Source: Calendula officinalis (Eukaryota; Streptophyta; Magnoliopsida; Asterales; Asteraceae). From it: DNA of 64,000 nt. The DNA lies in the NCBI GenBank assembly GCA_963853835.1, contig OY970827.1, positions 75,673,734 to 75,737,733 on the forward strand. The letters run 5' to 3'. The notes beneath the pieces are model-generated. The model had not been told where the DNA came from. It did not search any database and saw only the letters and a program-made list of their open reading frames with translations. Below are positions 1 through 10,691 of this stretch, in pieces; within the stretch, counting starts at the first letter, position 1, and the number at the start of each line of letters is the position of its first letter. A program made the translations under genes and the position numbers.

Positions 1-351
1 TTAGACCGTAGGGATGTCTATGCTAGCTTGTTGGGCTTTACAGAAATTGTAGATTATATTCATTCACTTAGCTTTGTGCTAATCCCTCCCTCGTTGAATC
101 TTTTCAGGTGATCGGTGCGTTGGACGGGATGATTGACCAAGCTCAGTTGATATGTTTTAAAAAGGAGCCATGTCGTTTAAGTGACACCGTTTAAATATTT
201 AATGTTTTGAAGTTTATTGTGGGACATTTGGTTTGTAAACCTAAACCTAAACTTATTATTTTTATGCTTCCGCTAAACTAACCTAGAGGATAACCTAATC
301 GCCTTCGGGCATTTAAAAAAAAAAAACGTTCTCTAAGTTTTGCGGTGTTAC
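1..351 (+). mobile_element. LTR-retrotransposon relic (3' end of an LTR)
   Basis: No ORF is present. The stretch has the texture of the 3' part of a plant Ty3/gypsy-type LTR: it runs to a terminal ...GGTGTTACA followed abruptly by the duplicated unit that starts at about 352. This is recognition by style only; the other LTR and target duplication lie outside the window or are lost. Confidence 0.3.
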
Positions 352-2576
352 AATTATATTCTAGCTCATTACTAGTTTAATTTTATATATAAAATCTCAT
401 TTTGCAGTAAAAAAATTAAAAATAAATTGAGAAACATATGAAAAATGACAAAAAGGAAAGAGGGGACAAGATTCTCATACCAACAATAATGGAAAATAAA
501 GAGAAGCAAGGGTGGACAAATCCAATCATACCTAGGGTTTTATTCTAGGATCCTAATGTAAAAAAAAAAATATCATTAAAGTAAAAAATATTGACACTTT
601 ATTACTTTTATGTTATTAACAAGAGATTTTAAGCTATCAGGGCAGATACTGATTACTTGAACGCATTTACTTATCTATTATATTATTTTTTATTAATCTC
701 TAAACTCAGCTTATTCAATTGATCACCACCTACCGCTACAATCACTACTCAACACTGCCACCTAGCGCCACCACCACCACCCACCGTCATCCACCAACCA
801 CCACCACAATCATTACTGCAGTCACCTACCATTACTACACATCACCACCCACCACCATTATTATTAACATCACAATATATAATTACAGGGTACTTATCAT
901 CATATTATACGAATACTCTCCTAATAACCTAAAGAGGTGAACCGATATTTATGGTTGATGTCAACAAAAATATCATGTGCTCTAAGTGATGACACAAAAT
1001 TGGTGTGCTGCTTTCTCTCTCTCATTTGTCTTACCCTTTGCCTTAATTTATTTATCATTTTACCATGGATTGACTATTTAAGACCGATTGGTGGTATATC
1101 CAACAAACTTCAATATTGACATTCTTAAGTTTAGGTCCTAAGCACGTCTGGTTTGTATAGTATAACAAGCTTAAAATATAATAACAGTTTAAATTGAGCT
1201 TATATACCCTTTGTATATTGTACTAGACTTCTTTCTTTAAAAATGTATCCCTATTTACGACTAGCTCCCAGGGATGACTGATATTTACTCGTGATATACT
1301 TGACCTGATCGTTAGTGTCTGTTTCCGAACCTCCATATGGTAATGTTTATCTATGTATGTGATTGAACTCATAACCTGTAGGAGATCATTTTAGGTATCC
1401 TTAGATCATTTTAGGTATCCTTACCGCTAGCATATAGTGTAGTGCTCCACTATCGATTTGTTAGATTATTTGATGATTCATGTTCTGTTTTGCTACTGTT
1501 ATTTTCTTTTTGATTATTATATTCTAGCTCATTAATAGTTTAATTTTATATATAAAATCTCATTTTGCAGTAAAAAATTAAAAATAAATTGAGAAACATA
1601 TGAAAAATGACAAAAAGGAAAGAGGGGACAAGATTCTCATACCAACAATAATGGAAAATAAAGAGAAGCAAGGGTGGACCAATCCAATCATACCTAGGGT
1701 TTTATTCTAGGATCCTAATGTAAAAAAATATATCTCATTAAAGTAAAAAATGTTGACACTTTATTACTTTTATGTTATTAACAAGAGACTTTAAGCTATC
1801 AGGGCAGATACTGATTACTTGAACGCATTTACTTATCTATTATATTATTTTTTATTAATCTCTAAACTCAGCTTATTCAATTGATCACCACCTACCGCTA
1901 CAATCACTACTCAACACTGCCACCTAGCGCCACAACCACCACCCACCGTCATCCACCAACCACCACCACAATCATTACTGCAGTCACCTACCATTACTAC
2001 ACATCACCACCCACCACCATTATTATTAACATCACAATATATAATTACAGGGTACTTATCATCATATTATACGAATACTCTCCTAATAACCTAAAGAGGT
2101 GAACCGATATTTATGGTTGATGTCAACAAAAATATCATGTGCTCTAAGTGATGACACAAAATTGGTGTGCTGCTTTCTCTCTCTCATTTGTCTTACCCTT
2201 TGCCTTAATTTATTTATCATTTTACCATGGATTGACTATTTAAGACCGATTGGTGGTATATCCAACAAACTTCAATATTGACATTCTTGAGTTTAGGTCC
2301 TAAGCACGTCTGACTTGTATAGTATAACAAGCTTAAAATATAATAACAGTTTAAATTGAGCTTATATACCCTTTTTATATTGTACTAGACTTCTTTCTTT
2401 AAAAATGTATCCCTATTTACGACTAGCTCCCAGGGATGACTGATATTTACTCGTGATATACTTGACCTGATCGTTAGTGTCTGTTTCCGAACCTCCATAT
2501 GGTAATGTTTATCTATGTAAGTGATTGAACTCATAACCTATAGGAGATCATTTTAGGTATCCTTACCGCTAGCATA
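352..2576. repeat. Direct duplication of a 1.1-kb unit
   Basis: Unit 1 spans about 352-1435 and unit 2 about 1515-2576, offset about 1,162 bases, separated by an 80-base unrelated spacer. The two units are nearly identical; differences are single bases, small indels and a 21-base internal repeat (ATCATTTTAGGTATCCTT) doubled only in unit 1 (1385-1420). Each unit has a CCACCA/CACCAC-rich stretch (719-860; 1881-2020) similar to sequence inside the Helitrons at 54-56.6 kb, so the unit itself probably contains Helitron-derived DNA. The short identical ORFs in both units (73 and 60 codons) look like chance reading frames. Confidence 0.85.
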
Positions 2577-3225
2577 TCACCTAATTGTTTATACGACACT
2601 TGACTCTTTAACATATATGCTAAAGTGCTAATATATACATATACATAATACATATATAATCGAGTTGTGCATTGATTTGTTTCTTTGTAATGGTGAATGA
2701 GCTAATCTCATAAACATTTGAACCAAACATATTACGATACTGATATTGTATGTATCCATTGAATTCTTTCGTAATTGTAAGTTTTTTTAAAATATATTAG
2801 CTATTCCCCCTTTGGTAGTTGTATAATTGAACTCATAATCATATGGGAACTATACAAATTGAACACGATATGTAAGTGTAGTTAGGAGTCAAGTGGACTC
2901 TGGAACATAGTCGCGCGCCATGCCTTGATTGTCGGAACACTATCACATATCGTGCAAAGGCCTAACAGCTGAAAGTAGAAATTATATTCTCATGTTCTAG
3001 CGTTCATTCTTTTTATTTCTCTCGTTGGTGCAGCCTTAGGAACCAGAGCATTGATTTCATTACGTACACTAACGTGCTAGTCATATAAACATCTTGTTTT
3101 TAGGCTATATATGAGATGTTATAATATACATACAAGATTTAAATTTATAACACAAAAAAAAACAATTCAAAAATACAATATATAAAATAAAATTATGTAT
3201 AGTTTTGATAGATCGATTTGTTTAC
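2577..3225. other. AT-rich spacer with no recognised gene
   Basis: No coding potential, terminal inverted repeat or RNA gene was recognised in this stretch. Confidence 0.5.
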
Positions 3226-3608
3226 CAGGGCGGATGTAGTATGTAGCACACGGTGGCACGTGCTACTACTCGAAAAATTTCGGTACGGTAAATTTTCGGA
3301 ATTTTTTTTTTGTTATTGTATTTTGAATACATTAATATATATCCGAAAAGTCATAATAATGCATGTATGTTGGCTAGCACAGCTGGCTAACACCTTGGGC
3401 ATGTATAGAGGAGGTGTAGAGTTCAAATCTTGTCTTTCTTACTTTTATAAATCAACTTTTTTTCCTTTCTTAGCCTCTATATTATAAGTGTTTTTTTTTC
3501 AGCCCATATATTTCAACTTTTTTCTTTTTAACCATATATATTTCAAAAAAAAAATTTATATCACCACAAGGGTGCTACCACTAGTGGAATTTTCTAATTC
3601 CACCCCTA
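3226..3608 (+). mobile_element. Small non-autonomous hAT element
   Basis: The left end reads CAGGGCGGATGTAG and the right end ...TTCCACCCCTA, giving short imperfect terminal inverted repeats of the hAT type. The eight bases on the left (TTGTTTAC, 3218-3225) and on the right (TTATTTAC, 3609-3616) match at 7 of 8, as expected for an 8-bp hAT target duplication. An internal stretch at 3370-3435 (GCTGGCTAACACC ... GAGTTCAAATCTTG) resembles tRNA A and B boxes and may be a SINE remnant. The 89-codon ORF across the left end is not a gene. Confidence 0.65.
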
Positions 3609-3828
3609 TTATTTACACTTGGTCCTTTAATTTAACACACACTTTTAAAACCCATAACTAAATAATTAAAAGATTAAAAGAAACCTACAAACCAAAACCA
3701 ACGAAACTACACACCAATAATATCCAATGATCTTCAATTCCATGATGACTCACTCAAATCCATTGCATGTCACTCTTCTTTCAAAAACAAAAAATATTAT
3801 ACGCACACATATAACTTTAAAAAATATA

Positions 3829-4092
3829 CTTCCTCCGTCTCACAAAAAAATTCCCATTTGGCTTTTGCACAAGTTTTTAGGTGATAGTTAGTGGTGGGGT
3901 CATTGTTAATACTTTTGATTAAAATATAAGGTTGGATTGGAGAGAGAAAGATAGTTAGTGGATATTAGTGGTGGAGTCTTTACTAATAATAGTTTTTTAT
4001 TGTGTCGAGCCCATCAAATATGAGAAATGAGAAGTTTTTTGTGGGACAAAAGTTTAGGGTGAAATGAGAAGTTTTTTGTGGGACGGATGGAG
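3829..4092. mobile_element. Stowaway-type MITE (copy 1)
   Basis: Terminal inverted repeats CTTCCTCCGTCTCACAAAAA... and ...GGGACGGATGGAG are flanked by TA dinucleotides (3827-3828, 4093-4094), the Tc1/mariner Stowaway signature. About 264 bp, non-coding, diverged from the copies at 6296, 7662 and 56012. It lies about 480 bases upstream of the DUF7950 gene start. Confidence 0.85.
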
Positions 4093-4572
4093 TATACACA
4101 CACATACTAAATTTGTCGACGGACCACGTGTCCGAATTTCTGGAACAACCCGACCCACTTTGTGATCCGAACTTGCTTTATCAGGAAATACCTACTTTTT
4201 ATTACACGAAGAACGAGGGGGTAAGTGCCCTACGTGTCGTTTCTTTAGCATCTTCAAACTCGACACTTACCACCGGTTCATTGGCTGTTTTCCGGTCGCC
4301 GGACCCACAGGTGCATGGGCCACCATGCCACGTTGCACTTTCAACCAATCATCTCTCTGTGCTGTTCAGACTAGTGCCCTCACACGTGTCGTTTTTCTCT
4401 CCCACACACAGCCGTTCAACCGGAAAAATGTCTTTATATATCAGAAACAAATTTTGTTATGATATACGTAAAAAAACAAAATTTGAGTTGTAAAGACTAA
4501 AGAGAGATATAGAGATCTAGAGAGAGAGAGATCTAGAGAGAGAGCGAGAGAAGTTTAACTCGAAGTTTAGAT
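4093..4572 (+). promoter_or_regulatory. Promoter and 5' leader of the DUF7950 gene
   Basis: ACGT-core G-box/ABRE-like motifs occur at about 4123-4133 (GGACCACGTGTCC) and 4383-4390 (CACGTGTCG). A TATA-like stretch (CTTTATATATC) sits near 4430. A GA-rich leader (AGAGAGAGAG...) at about 4500-4550 precedes the ATG by about 20 bases. Sites are read by eye; no transcription start is proven. A 126-codon ORF here (4113-4493) has no recognisable domain and overlaps the TATA region, so it is treated as chance. Confidence 0.5.
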
Positions 4573-5421
4573 ATGGATATGAGGTACGGCGGAGGCGGTG
4601 GTGGTGGTGGTTGTGTTTCAAGATACGGTGGCGTTGGTGGTGGTGGTTGTATTGCTAGGTATGTTGGTGGTGGTGGTGGTTGTGGGTTGTATGATATTTC
4701 GATGGTGGACAGGATGATGTTGAAGTTCAGACCAATTGCACCGAAACCGGTGGCATCCGGGTCGGGTTCTGGTGACTCCTCGGCGGAGAACGGTGGTAAA
4801 AGTGGCGGAAAAAAGAGGAGGTACGTTAGGGTTAAAGGTAAGAAAGTGAATAAGGATGATACTAAGAAAAGAAAGGTGGCAGCTGCAACGTCGCCGGAGA
4901 TAGTTTCAGGTGTTGGAGACGAGGTGTTGACGCTGTCTCTGATGCCGGAGACACCAGATCGGAAGGAGAACTCGCCGGTGAAGACATCATCTCCGATATG
5001 GTTAAGCTTTAAAAACAATTATCAAACGTCAAGTAATGATCACATGATGATGGGTAAAACGGTGTCGTTCGTGACGGTGGAGTTGGTGACGGAGATGAGG
5101 GTGGACGGTGGTTCGATGGAGTGGACGGAGATGGAGAGGGACACGTGTCCGAGGTTTATATCGGACGGCGGAGATAAAATGGTGTGGATGAATAAGGCGT
5201 ATAGGGAGATGGTTGGTGGTGGTGGAGAGGAGGTGGTGGTGGTGTCGGTGAAGAATGAGGGCATAAAGTTGCCGGCGGCGTTCACGTGCAATGTGAAGGT
5301 CACGTGCCGGAGTAGCATGAAGTCTTCAACCCTAACTGTACCTTGTGACACGTGGATGATGGCTAGTGGAGGATATGCATGGAGATTGGACGTTAAAGCT
5401 GCACTTTGTTTGGGTCGTTGA
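4573..5421 (+). CDS. DUF7950-family protein, intronless
   Basis: 282 aa, single exon. The N-terminus (1-45) is a Gly-rich low-complexity tract. A basic stretch of KKRRYVRVKGKK type follows at about 78-100 and could be a nuclear localisation signal (inference). An ethylene-response-repressor-like LTLSLMP motif sits near 118-125 (LxLxL type). The C-terminal half carries the features I associate with plant DUF7950 proteins: TVSFVTVELVTE, an EMERDTCPRFISDGGDKMVWMNKAYREMV block, and a CDTWMM...GYAWRLDVKAALCLG ending. Molecular function is not established as far as I know; the LxLxL-like motif and basic tract suggest a nuclear regulatory role. The first Met (MDMRYGG) follows a GA-rich leader. Length and domain order look complete, with no break. 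The long antisense ORFs here are shadows of the repetitive GGT codons. Confidence 0.85.
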   Translation: MDMRYGGGGGGGGCVSRYGGVGGGGCIARYVGGGGGCGLYDISMVDRMMLKFRPIAPKPVASGSGSGDSSAENGGKSGGKKRRYVRVKGKKVNKDDTKKRKVAAATSPEIVSGVGDEVLTLSLMPETPDRKENSPVKTSSPIWLSFKNNYQTSSNDHMMMGKTVSFVTVELVTEMRVDGGSMEWTEMERDTCPRFISDGGDKMVWMNKAYREMVGGGGEEVVVVSVKNEGIKLPAAFTCNVKVTCRSSMKSSTLTVPCDTWMMASGGYAWRLDVKAALCLGR

Positions 5422-6045
5422 TTATTGTTTTTTTTGTCGGGTCGTGTACTTCTTGAACTGATCTGAATTTGTACAAATCACGAATCTTATGTTCGTACGA
5501 TGATTTCGGTTTTTTGAGTTTTGATATCATATTAGGTAGGGTATGATAGTTAGCAAACATAATTTTAAGAGTAGGAGGACACAATTAAGTTCAAATCTGG
5601 TTAGATCATGACTAGATTGTTGATTGTTGGGTTAAGATGACTTCTATTTTTGGTTTTAATATCTACTTTGAATCTTGTGCGATGAAGTCATGGAACTGTT
5701 TAACACAAAGTTGGATAATAGTCTACACTTTGTATTTAATTGTAAAATTCTAAATAAACTTATAATCCATTAAAATTAATAGCTTATTTAAAACCTTTTA
5801 AATAGTCTTATAAGTATAAATCTATAAGTTATATCGAAGATTTAAATGTTTTTTAAACTTAAATAAACTAATAAACTTATAAGTTTAAGTACCTTTAATA
5901 AATTTTCCGAACCACCCCTTTGTACCAAACCAAAATATTTTGTTAGAATAAATTTTCCCAACCACCCATTTGAACCAAACCTAAATATTTTGTTAGACTA
6001 AACCCATGGCATGGTAATGGTTCGAGCGTTCGCGTTGTTGCGGAT
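5422..6045. other. Downstream spacer of the DUF7950 gene
   Basis: AT-rich with no gene recognised. A roughly 45-base phrase (AATTTTCC-AACCACCC-TTTG-ACCAAACC) occurs twice in tandem at about 5900-5935 and 5950-5985. Confidence 0.5.
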
Positions 6046-6736
6046 ATAAATATGGGGATAGTGAGTGTGTGGCTGTCACGTACCTAAGCTTAAGTGTGGA
6101 ACCACCCATAACTATATAATTTTGGTTAGAAAAACTCAAAACAATTATTTTTTTTATAAAAGTCTTATGAGTTTCCCACCATATTAGAACACTTACACAA
6201 TAAAAAAAAGTATACACACATATGGACATGCATTCAATATAAACACAATTTCATTAAACATGAAGTTTGAAACACCATTTTTTCAAAAAATCATACTCCC
6301 TCCGTCCCACAAAAAAGTTCCCATTTCCCTTTGGCACAAGATTTTAGGTGATAGTTAGTGGTGGGGTCATTGATATTATTTTGATTATAATATAAGGTTG
6401 GTTTGGAGAGAGAAAGATAATTAGTGTATATCATTGATGGGTTTTTAATAATAATAGTATTTTATTGTGTGGAACCCACCACATGTGAGAAATGGGAACT
6501 TTTTTGTGGGACAAAAGCTTTAGGAGAAATGAGAACTTTTTTGTGGGACGGAGGGAGTAATTAATACCGTATTCAATATAAATGATGAGTTTTAGATGAG
6601 ATTTGATTCATTTGATACACTAGTAATTTTATGTGTTGAGTTATAAATTTTTTTGATCAAAACAACCTAGTTTTGGGTGGTTCAACACCTAAACTTAAGT
6701 ATGTGACAGCCACACATTCACTTTTCCCTATAAACA
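6046..6736. mobile_element. Foldback element with a nested Stowaway
   Basis: An inverted repeat pairs about 6046-6115 with about 6665-6736: GTGTGGCTGTCACGTACCTA on the left against its reverse complement (TATGTGACAGCCACAC) on the right, extending outward through a TATA/GGGATAGTGA segment. The centre holds the Stowaway at 6296-6557, so the foldback is older. No transposase; superfamily not determined. The 78-codon minus-strand ORF in the left arm is not supported as a gene. Confidence 0.6.
6296..6557. mobile_element. Stowaway-type MITE (copy 2)
   Basis: Near-perfect inverted ends CTCCCTCCGTCCCACAAAAA and ...TTTTTTGTGGGACGGAGGGAG with TA on both sides (6294-6295, 6558-6559). About 262 bp and non-coding. 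A second internal GTGGGACAAAAG phrase near the right arm is shared with the other copies. Confidence 0.9.
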
Positions 6737-7137
6737 TATATTAATAATAATGTTGAAATATATTTTTGAAACAAAAATGGGAAGAACTAAAATTATAACT
6801 ATTGAAATAGAAAAGTTCGCTGATTAAATGCGCATTGTACTACGGCTTAATAACGTTAGTTAACAAAAGTACTATTAACACTTAACGTAAGAAACTTTTT
6901 TGAAATTTTGGGTTTAGTACACTTATTTTAGTATAATAAAATTTGTATCTCATGTCAATATTAAAACTTTCCCTGTCTAAGAAAAATACAAACTATTTAG
7001 TTTATTTTAAGTATTAGTAAATTTTATATATAACTTTCTCACAATATTTTAGATACGTAATTTATATAAAAAAAGGTTAGTTCAAAAAAGTTTTTACAGA
7101 GAAAGTTATGTACAAATATAGATGTATATACAATTTA
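6737..7137. other. AT-rich spacer
   Basis: No gene or repeat boundary recognised. It ends at the A next to the Helitron 3' terminus. Confidence 0.4.
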
Positions 7138-7291
7138 CTAGCTTCAAAGCCCGCCTGACTGGGCGGGCATGCTTTAAAACATATGTAGAAGAATAACAAA
7201 AATATTGATACAGTTTAAATGCCATAACCGTCTATAATTGTAATAATAAGTTGCTACAAATTTTGATACATGAATAAATGTTACAGAAAAT

Positions 7292-7612
7292 TTATAGCCG
7301 AAATAAGACTTCTTTGTAAACGACATTTGTTGTTGAATTAGTGTAATTGTCATCTTTGTCGCAACAAATAACCTTCAATCCGTTCTTGTTCTTAACTCGT
7401 GATACAGCTACATAAAGTTGACCATGTGAGAATACTGGTTTTTGAAGAAACAAACCAACTTGTGCCAATGTCAGACCTTTGCTTTTAGTAATAGTCATAG
7501 CAAAGCGGACTTGAACAGGAAATGGTCTCCAGTTCAATTTAAAAGGCATCTTATTGTCGGAAGGACTAATAACCATGCGAGGGATAGCGAGGTAATTAAC
7601 AGTACAAATCAT
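7292..7612 (-). pseudogene. Helitron RepHel helicase, C-terminal fragment
   Basis: 106 codons matching the C-terminus of Helitron-encoded Pif1-like helicase: an IPRM...PSD...PF...RPFPVQVRFAMTITKSKGLTL block (helicase motif V-like region), then FSHGQLYVAVSRVKNKNGLKV (motif VI, with the VAVSR signature) and STTNVVYKEV at the end. The intact family protein is well over 1,000 aa with Rep and helicase domains; only the extreme C-terminus remains. The usual KSQGQ/T is KSKGL here. The native stop appears to be preserved, about 150 bases before the Helitron 3' hairpin, so this is the authentic 3' end of a once autonomous element. Upstream sequence is lost just beyond the Met and a Stowaway has inserted there. 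Confidence 0.85.
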
Positions 7613-7661
7613 AAAAGATAATTCTTAACAGTACAAAATCGATACAATAAGTTTGTAATTA

Positions 7662-7925
7662 CTCCCTCCGTCCCCACAAAAAACTTCTCATTTCACCCAA
7701 AATTTTTGTCCCACAAAAAACTTTCCATTTCTTACATTTGATGGGTTCCACATAATAAAATACTATTATTATTAAGGACCTCACTACTAACAATCCACTG
7801 ACTATTTTTCTCTCTCCAAATCAATCATATATTTTAATCAAAATTTTTACCAATAATCCAACCACTAACTATTACCTTAAAACTTGTAACAAAGAGAAAT
7901 GAGAAGTTTTTTTGTAGGACTGAGG
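7662..7925. mobile_element. Stowaway-type MITE (copy 3), inside the Helitron
   Basis: Left end CTCCCTCCGTCCCCACAAAA; right end ...TTTTTTTGTAGGACTGAGG, with flanking TA at 7660-7661 and 7926-7927. It is the most diverged of the CCTCCGTCCCAC family copies on its right side. It splits the Helitron between its helicase and RPL3 pieces. Confidence 0.8.
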
Positions 7926-8230
7926 TAGCATATAATAACAAATTATTGTGAAGATCTTGTTTCATTTTATTATTTATTCTGAAGATGTAGTTTCAAATTT
8001 GTATAATATTAATTATTGTTGTGGTCTTTTTATCACTTTCAAACAAGACATAAGAAGAGAGACACAAACAACTTGGAACGGAGTATACCAGAAAGAACTT
8101 CGAAGGAACATGTATTATCAACTCCAAATTTGGCCCAAAATGGTTGCAGTTTTCAAGAGAAATGATAAAAAGTTTTAATTTTTAAGTGATTAAATTAAAA
8201 AAATGAAGTAAAAAAGATAAAAGAATTTAC

Positions 8231-8533
8231 CTTGAAACCCTTTTCCAATAGTGGTACCAGAAACATCAACCAAATCACCTTCTTAGAACAATTCTTCCAA
8301 TACTAATTTCTGATCACACCGCAAACCCATCAACAGATTGTAACCTAAACTCTTGTAAATGCCTCAATGGCCCGCTTTTTCCAAATGACCCATTTCAGGT
8401 TTCGTCAATTTCTTATCCTCTGATACCCGACTTGAACTGCATTATACCCATCAGTTTTCACCTGAGTTACAACAATACCTTCCCTAAAACCAATAACAGT
8501 CACCGGAATGACTTTTCCAGTGGGTTCAAAGTT
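8231..8533 (-). pseudogene. Captured fragment of plastid ribosomal protein L3
   Basis: Read on the minus strand this encodes, across two frame changes and internal stops, [37 protein letters not shown], then after a shift [13 protein letters not shown], and finally EGDLVDVSGTTIGKGFQ. This is the N-terminal part of the bacterial-type L3 protein used in plastid ribosomes, a nuclear gene in plants. The block stops at an intact-looking donor (CAAG|GTAAATTC), so it was copied from genomic DNA, not from mRNA. Breaks: a shift after YQRIR, another after the GHLEKAG region, and a TAA before EGDLVD. It is a decayed passenger of the Helitron and has no predicted product. Confidence 0.85.
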
Positions 8534-8757
8534 ATAATCAATGTGGGATACCGAATTTAATGTGGGATACCGAATTTAATGGTCAAAGTCAATGAAAAAT
8601 CGGAATGTATTGCGTAAACTGGATGCCTAGTTATTTTTTTTCAAATCTCACAGGTTTATTGAATTAGATGATGTCATCATTGTTAACCAATGATAGTGTG
8701 TTAAAATGACATGTTGGCAAATTAAAATCAAAATTAGGCCTCATATATAGAGGTAGA

Positions 8758-9320
8758 TTTTAATTTAGGGGATAAAAGGAAAAAGTATGAAAGTTGAAGG
8801 CATATCATTGAAAATTTGTTACAACTTAACAAAAAGAAGAAAAAAGTTGGGCATGTCCTTGGAATTGAACTCAGGCCCTCACGTGAACTTTACACTCAAA
8901 GAACATCAAGCAAACCACAAGGACAAGGCAATATATTATTAATGCTTTAGGCTGAAATTCTATATATAGAAACAAAACTAGCGAATTTTTAATGGCAAAC
9001 TTATGAACAGTAGTTGTATGGGTATTGTATATATATGTTAATTATTATTAGTAGTATATTATTAGACAAGGGTATATAAGCAACATAATTAAGTTGTATT
9101 TCTAAGAGTATGGCATTTATCAATTGACTAAATGATTTTTTATTGATCGGTTTGGATACACACTTATTGGTTTAATTATTAATGTTTTTTGATTTATCGG
9201 TCTGATTACACGCTTATTGGTTTAAGTACTAAATGTTTTTTGATTTATTATTTATTTGAGCTTATTAACTAATAAATAAATAATAAAAATTACAGTGAAG
9301 CACAGCGGCTATCATGCTAG
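8758..9320 (+). mobile_element. Helitron-related sequence ending at a CTAG terminus
   Basis: The stretch ends with GAAGCACAGCGGCTATCATG then CTAG|T at 9317-9320, resembling a plus-strand Helitron 3' end with a mutated hairpin. No 5' end could be assigned. A tRNA-like phrase (GGAATTGAACTCAGGCCCTC) lies at about 8858-8880. A repeated phrase TTGATTTATCGGTCTGATTACACGCTTATTGG-like occurs twice at about 9140-9230. No gene. Confidence 0.4.
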
Positions 9321-9888
9321 TTAAATAATAATAATAATAACAATAATAATAATAATAGGTTGTAAAACAATATTTAATTGAACTGAATTCAGTTTATTTG
9401 GTATTAATAAAAAACAGTTTTTAAATATTAAAATTTTAAGAGAATAATCTATATATATATAAAAATTGAGTTTCAAGTTTGAAGTTGCATTTATTACCAT
9501 GCATTTAATATTAATAAAAATAATATAAGAAATACATTTATAAGAAATAATAAATTAATCAATTGTAAGATCAAAAGTTTTACCAATAAAAATAATGTAA
9601 TAAATCCATTTATAAGTAATAATAAATTAATCAATTGTAAGATTGTTTTACTATAAACAATATTTTATAAACATAACAAATAATAATGTCCATGCATTTC
9701 TGAATCATAAAAATAGTTGAATATCTATATCTATATAAAAATTGAGTTCCAACTTTGAATTTGCAATTAATATCATGCATCTAATAATAATAATAACAAT
9801 AATAATAATAATAATAATAACAATAATATCTCTCTATCTCTCTCTCTCTCTCTATATATATAATATCTCTCTATCTATCTCTCTCTCT

Positions 9889-9976
<88 letters not shown>

Positions 9977-10691
9977 TGAGTTCCAATTTTGAAGTTGCAA
10001 TTAATACCATGCAATTAATATTAATAATATTATATTATAATAATATAAACAAACTTATTAAATTGTAAACCCAAGAGTTTTGAAATAAATATAAATAATA
10101 ATAATAATAAAATGTTCATTAAATAAGAGACTTTTCAAGTTTTATTAATCTTACACATTAGCATCTATAAATACTCATTCTCATATTGCAAAAAATTTAA
10201 CACTCCAAAGGTGTATCCAAAAGAAATACTTCACAAATGGAGTCAACAACAAATATCTATACGGCTTTTATCATATATCGTCGCTATTAATTGGTAATCC
10301 AACATAATCTTTATGATTTTGTTTTAGAGAGGGTATGTTAGTTGTTTTTATTTAAAATTACACAACCTCTTTGTGTATATATTTATAAAATTGTTATTCG
10401 TTGTTTATTTACATTTTGTATAAAAATTATATTATATAATGATATGATATGATAGTTATTATTATAGTATATGCGATTGTGTATGATATTATCACAATTA
10501 TTTAAGATGGGTATCTTATCATGTTAATGGTCACAAATTGTTGTTCATTTGATTTGTTATTTTACTTTTAATCCAATTAATAGGTTTTGATCGCCATTTT
10601 TCACATCTTTCGATTCTCTAATTAGTAGGAAAATATTAATTAAATACATTGGTGGTTGTTGAATTGATACTTATTTTCGTTTATATATGTA
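9321..10691. repeat. Repeat field of TATAAAAATTGAG-headed modules
   Basis: At least three modules begin TCTATAT...ATAAAAATTGAGTTYCAA (about 9452, 9727 and 9972) and continue with GAAGTTGCAATTAATACCATG and AATTGTAAGA-CAAAAGTTTT. They resemble non-autonomous Helitron 5' ends (A|TCTATA...), but no matching 3' ends could be paired. (AAT)n and (CT)n microsatellites separate them. The 108-codon ORF at 9742-10068 reads through the dinucleotide repeat and is not a gene. Confidence 0.5.
9892..9973. repeat. (AT)n microsatellite, about 82 bp
   Basis: Uninterrupted alternating AT, preceded by imperfect (CT)n and CTAT repeats from 9830. Confidence 0.95.

Larger units (their letters stand above)
7138..8757 (-). 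mobile_element. Helitron carrying helicase and RPL3 fragments
   Basis: Read on the minus strand, the element begins A|TCTACCTCTATATATGAGGCC at 8757 and ends with a GC-rich hairpin (GCCCGCC-CAGTCA-GGCGGGC) about ten bases before CTAG|T at 7138. TC at the 5' end, a 3' hairpin, CTRR and insertion between A and T are the Helitron signature. It holds, in this order on the minus strand, a fragment of plastid ribosomal protein L3 (8231-8533), a later Stowaway insertion (7662-7925) and the last ~100 codons of a RepHel helicase (7292-7612). Both coding pieces are oriented with the element. The same 5' end motif recurs at 14374 (+) and 18270 (-), so several family members are present. Confidence 0.85.

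Noticed and set aside
719..1119. ORFs of 73 and 60 codons, repeated at 1881-2281
   Set aside because: The pair is identical only because the DNA is duplicated; composition follows CACCAC repeats and there are no coding signs.
4113..4493. 126-codon plus-strand ORF upstream of the DUF7950 gene
   Set aside because: No recognisable domain; it spans promoter motifs and the TATA region.
4533..5351. Long minus-strand ORFs (161 and 103 codons) opposite the DUF7950 gene
   Set aside because: They are Pro/Thr/Ser-rich mirrors of the GGT and GTG codon runs of the real gene and show no domain.
9742..10068. 108-codon ORF
   Set aside because: It translates CT and AT microsatellites (LSLSLYIYIYI...).
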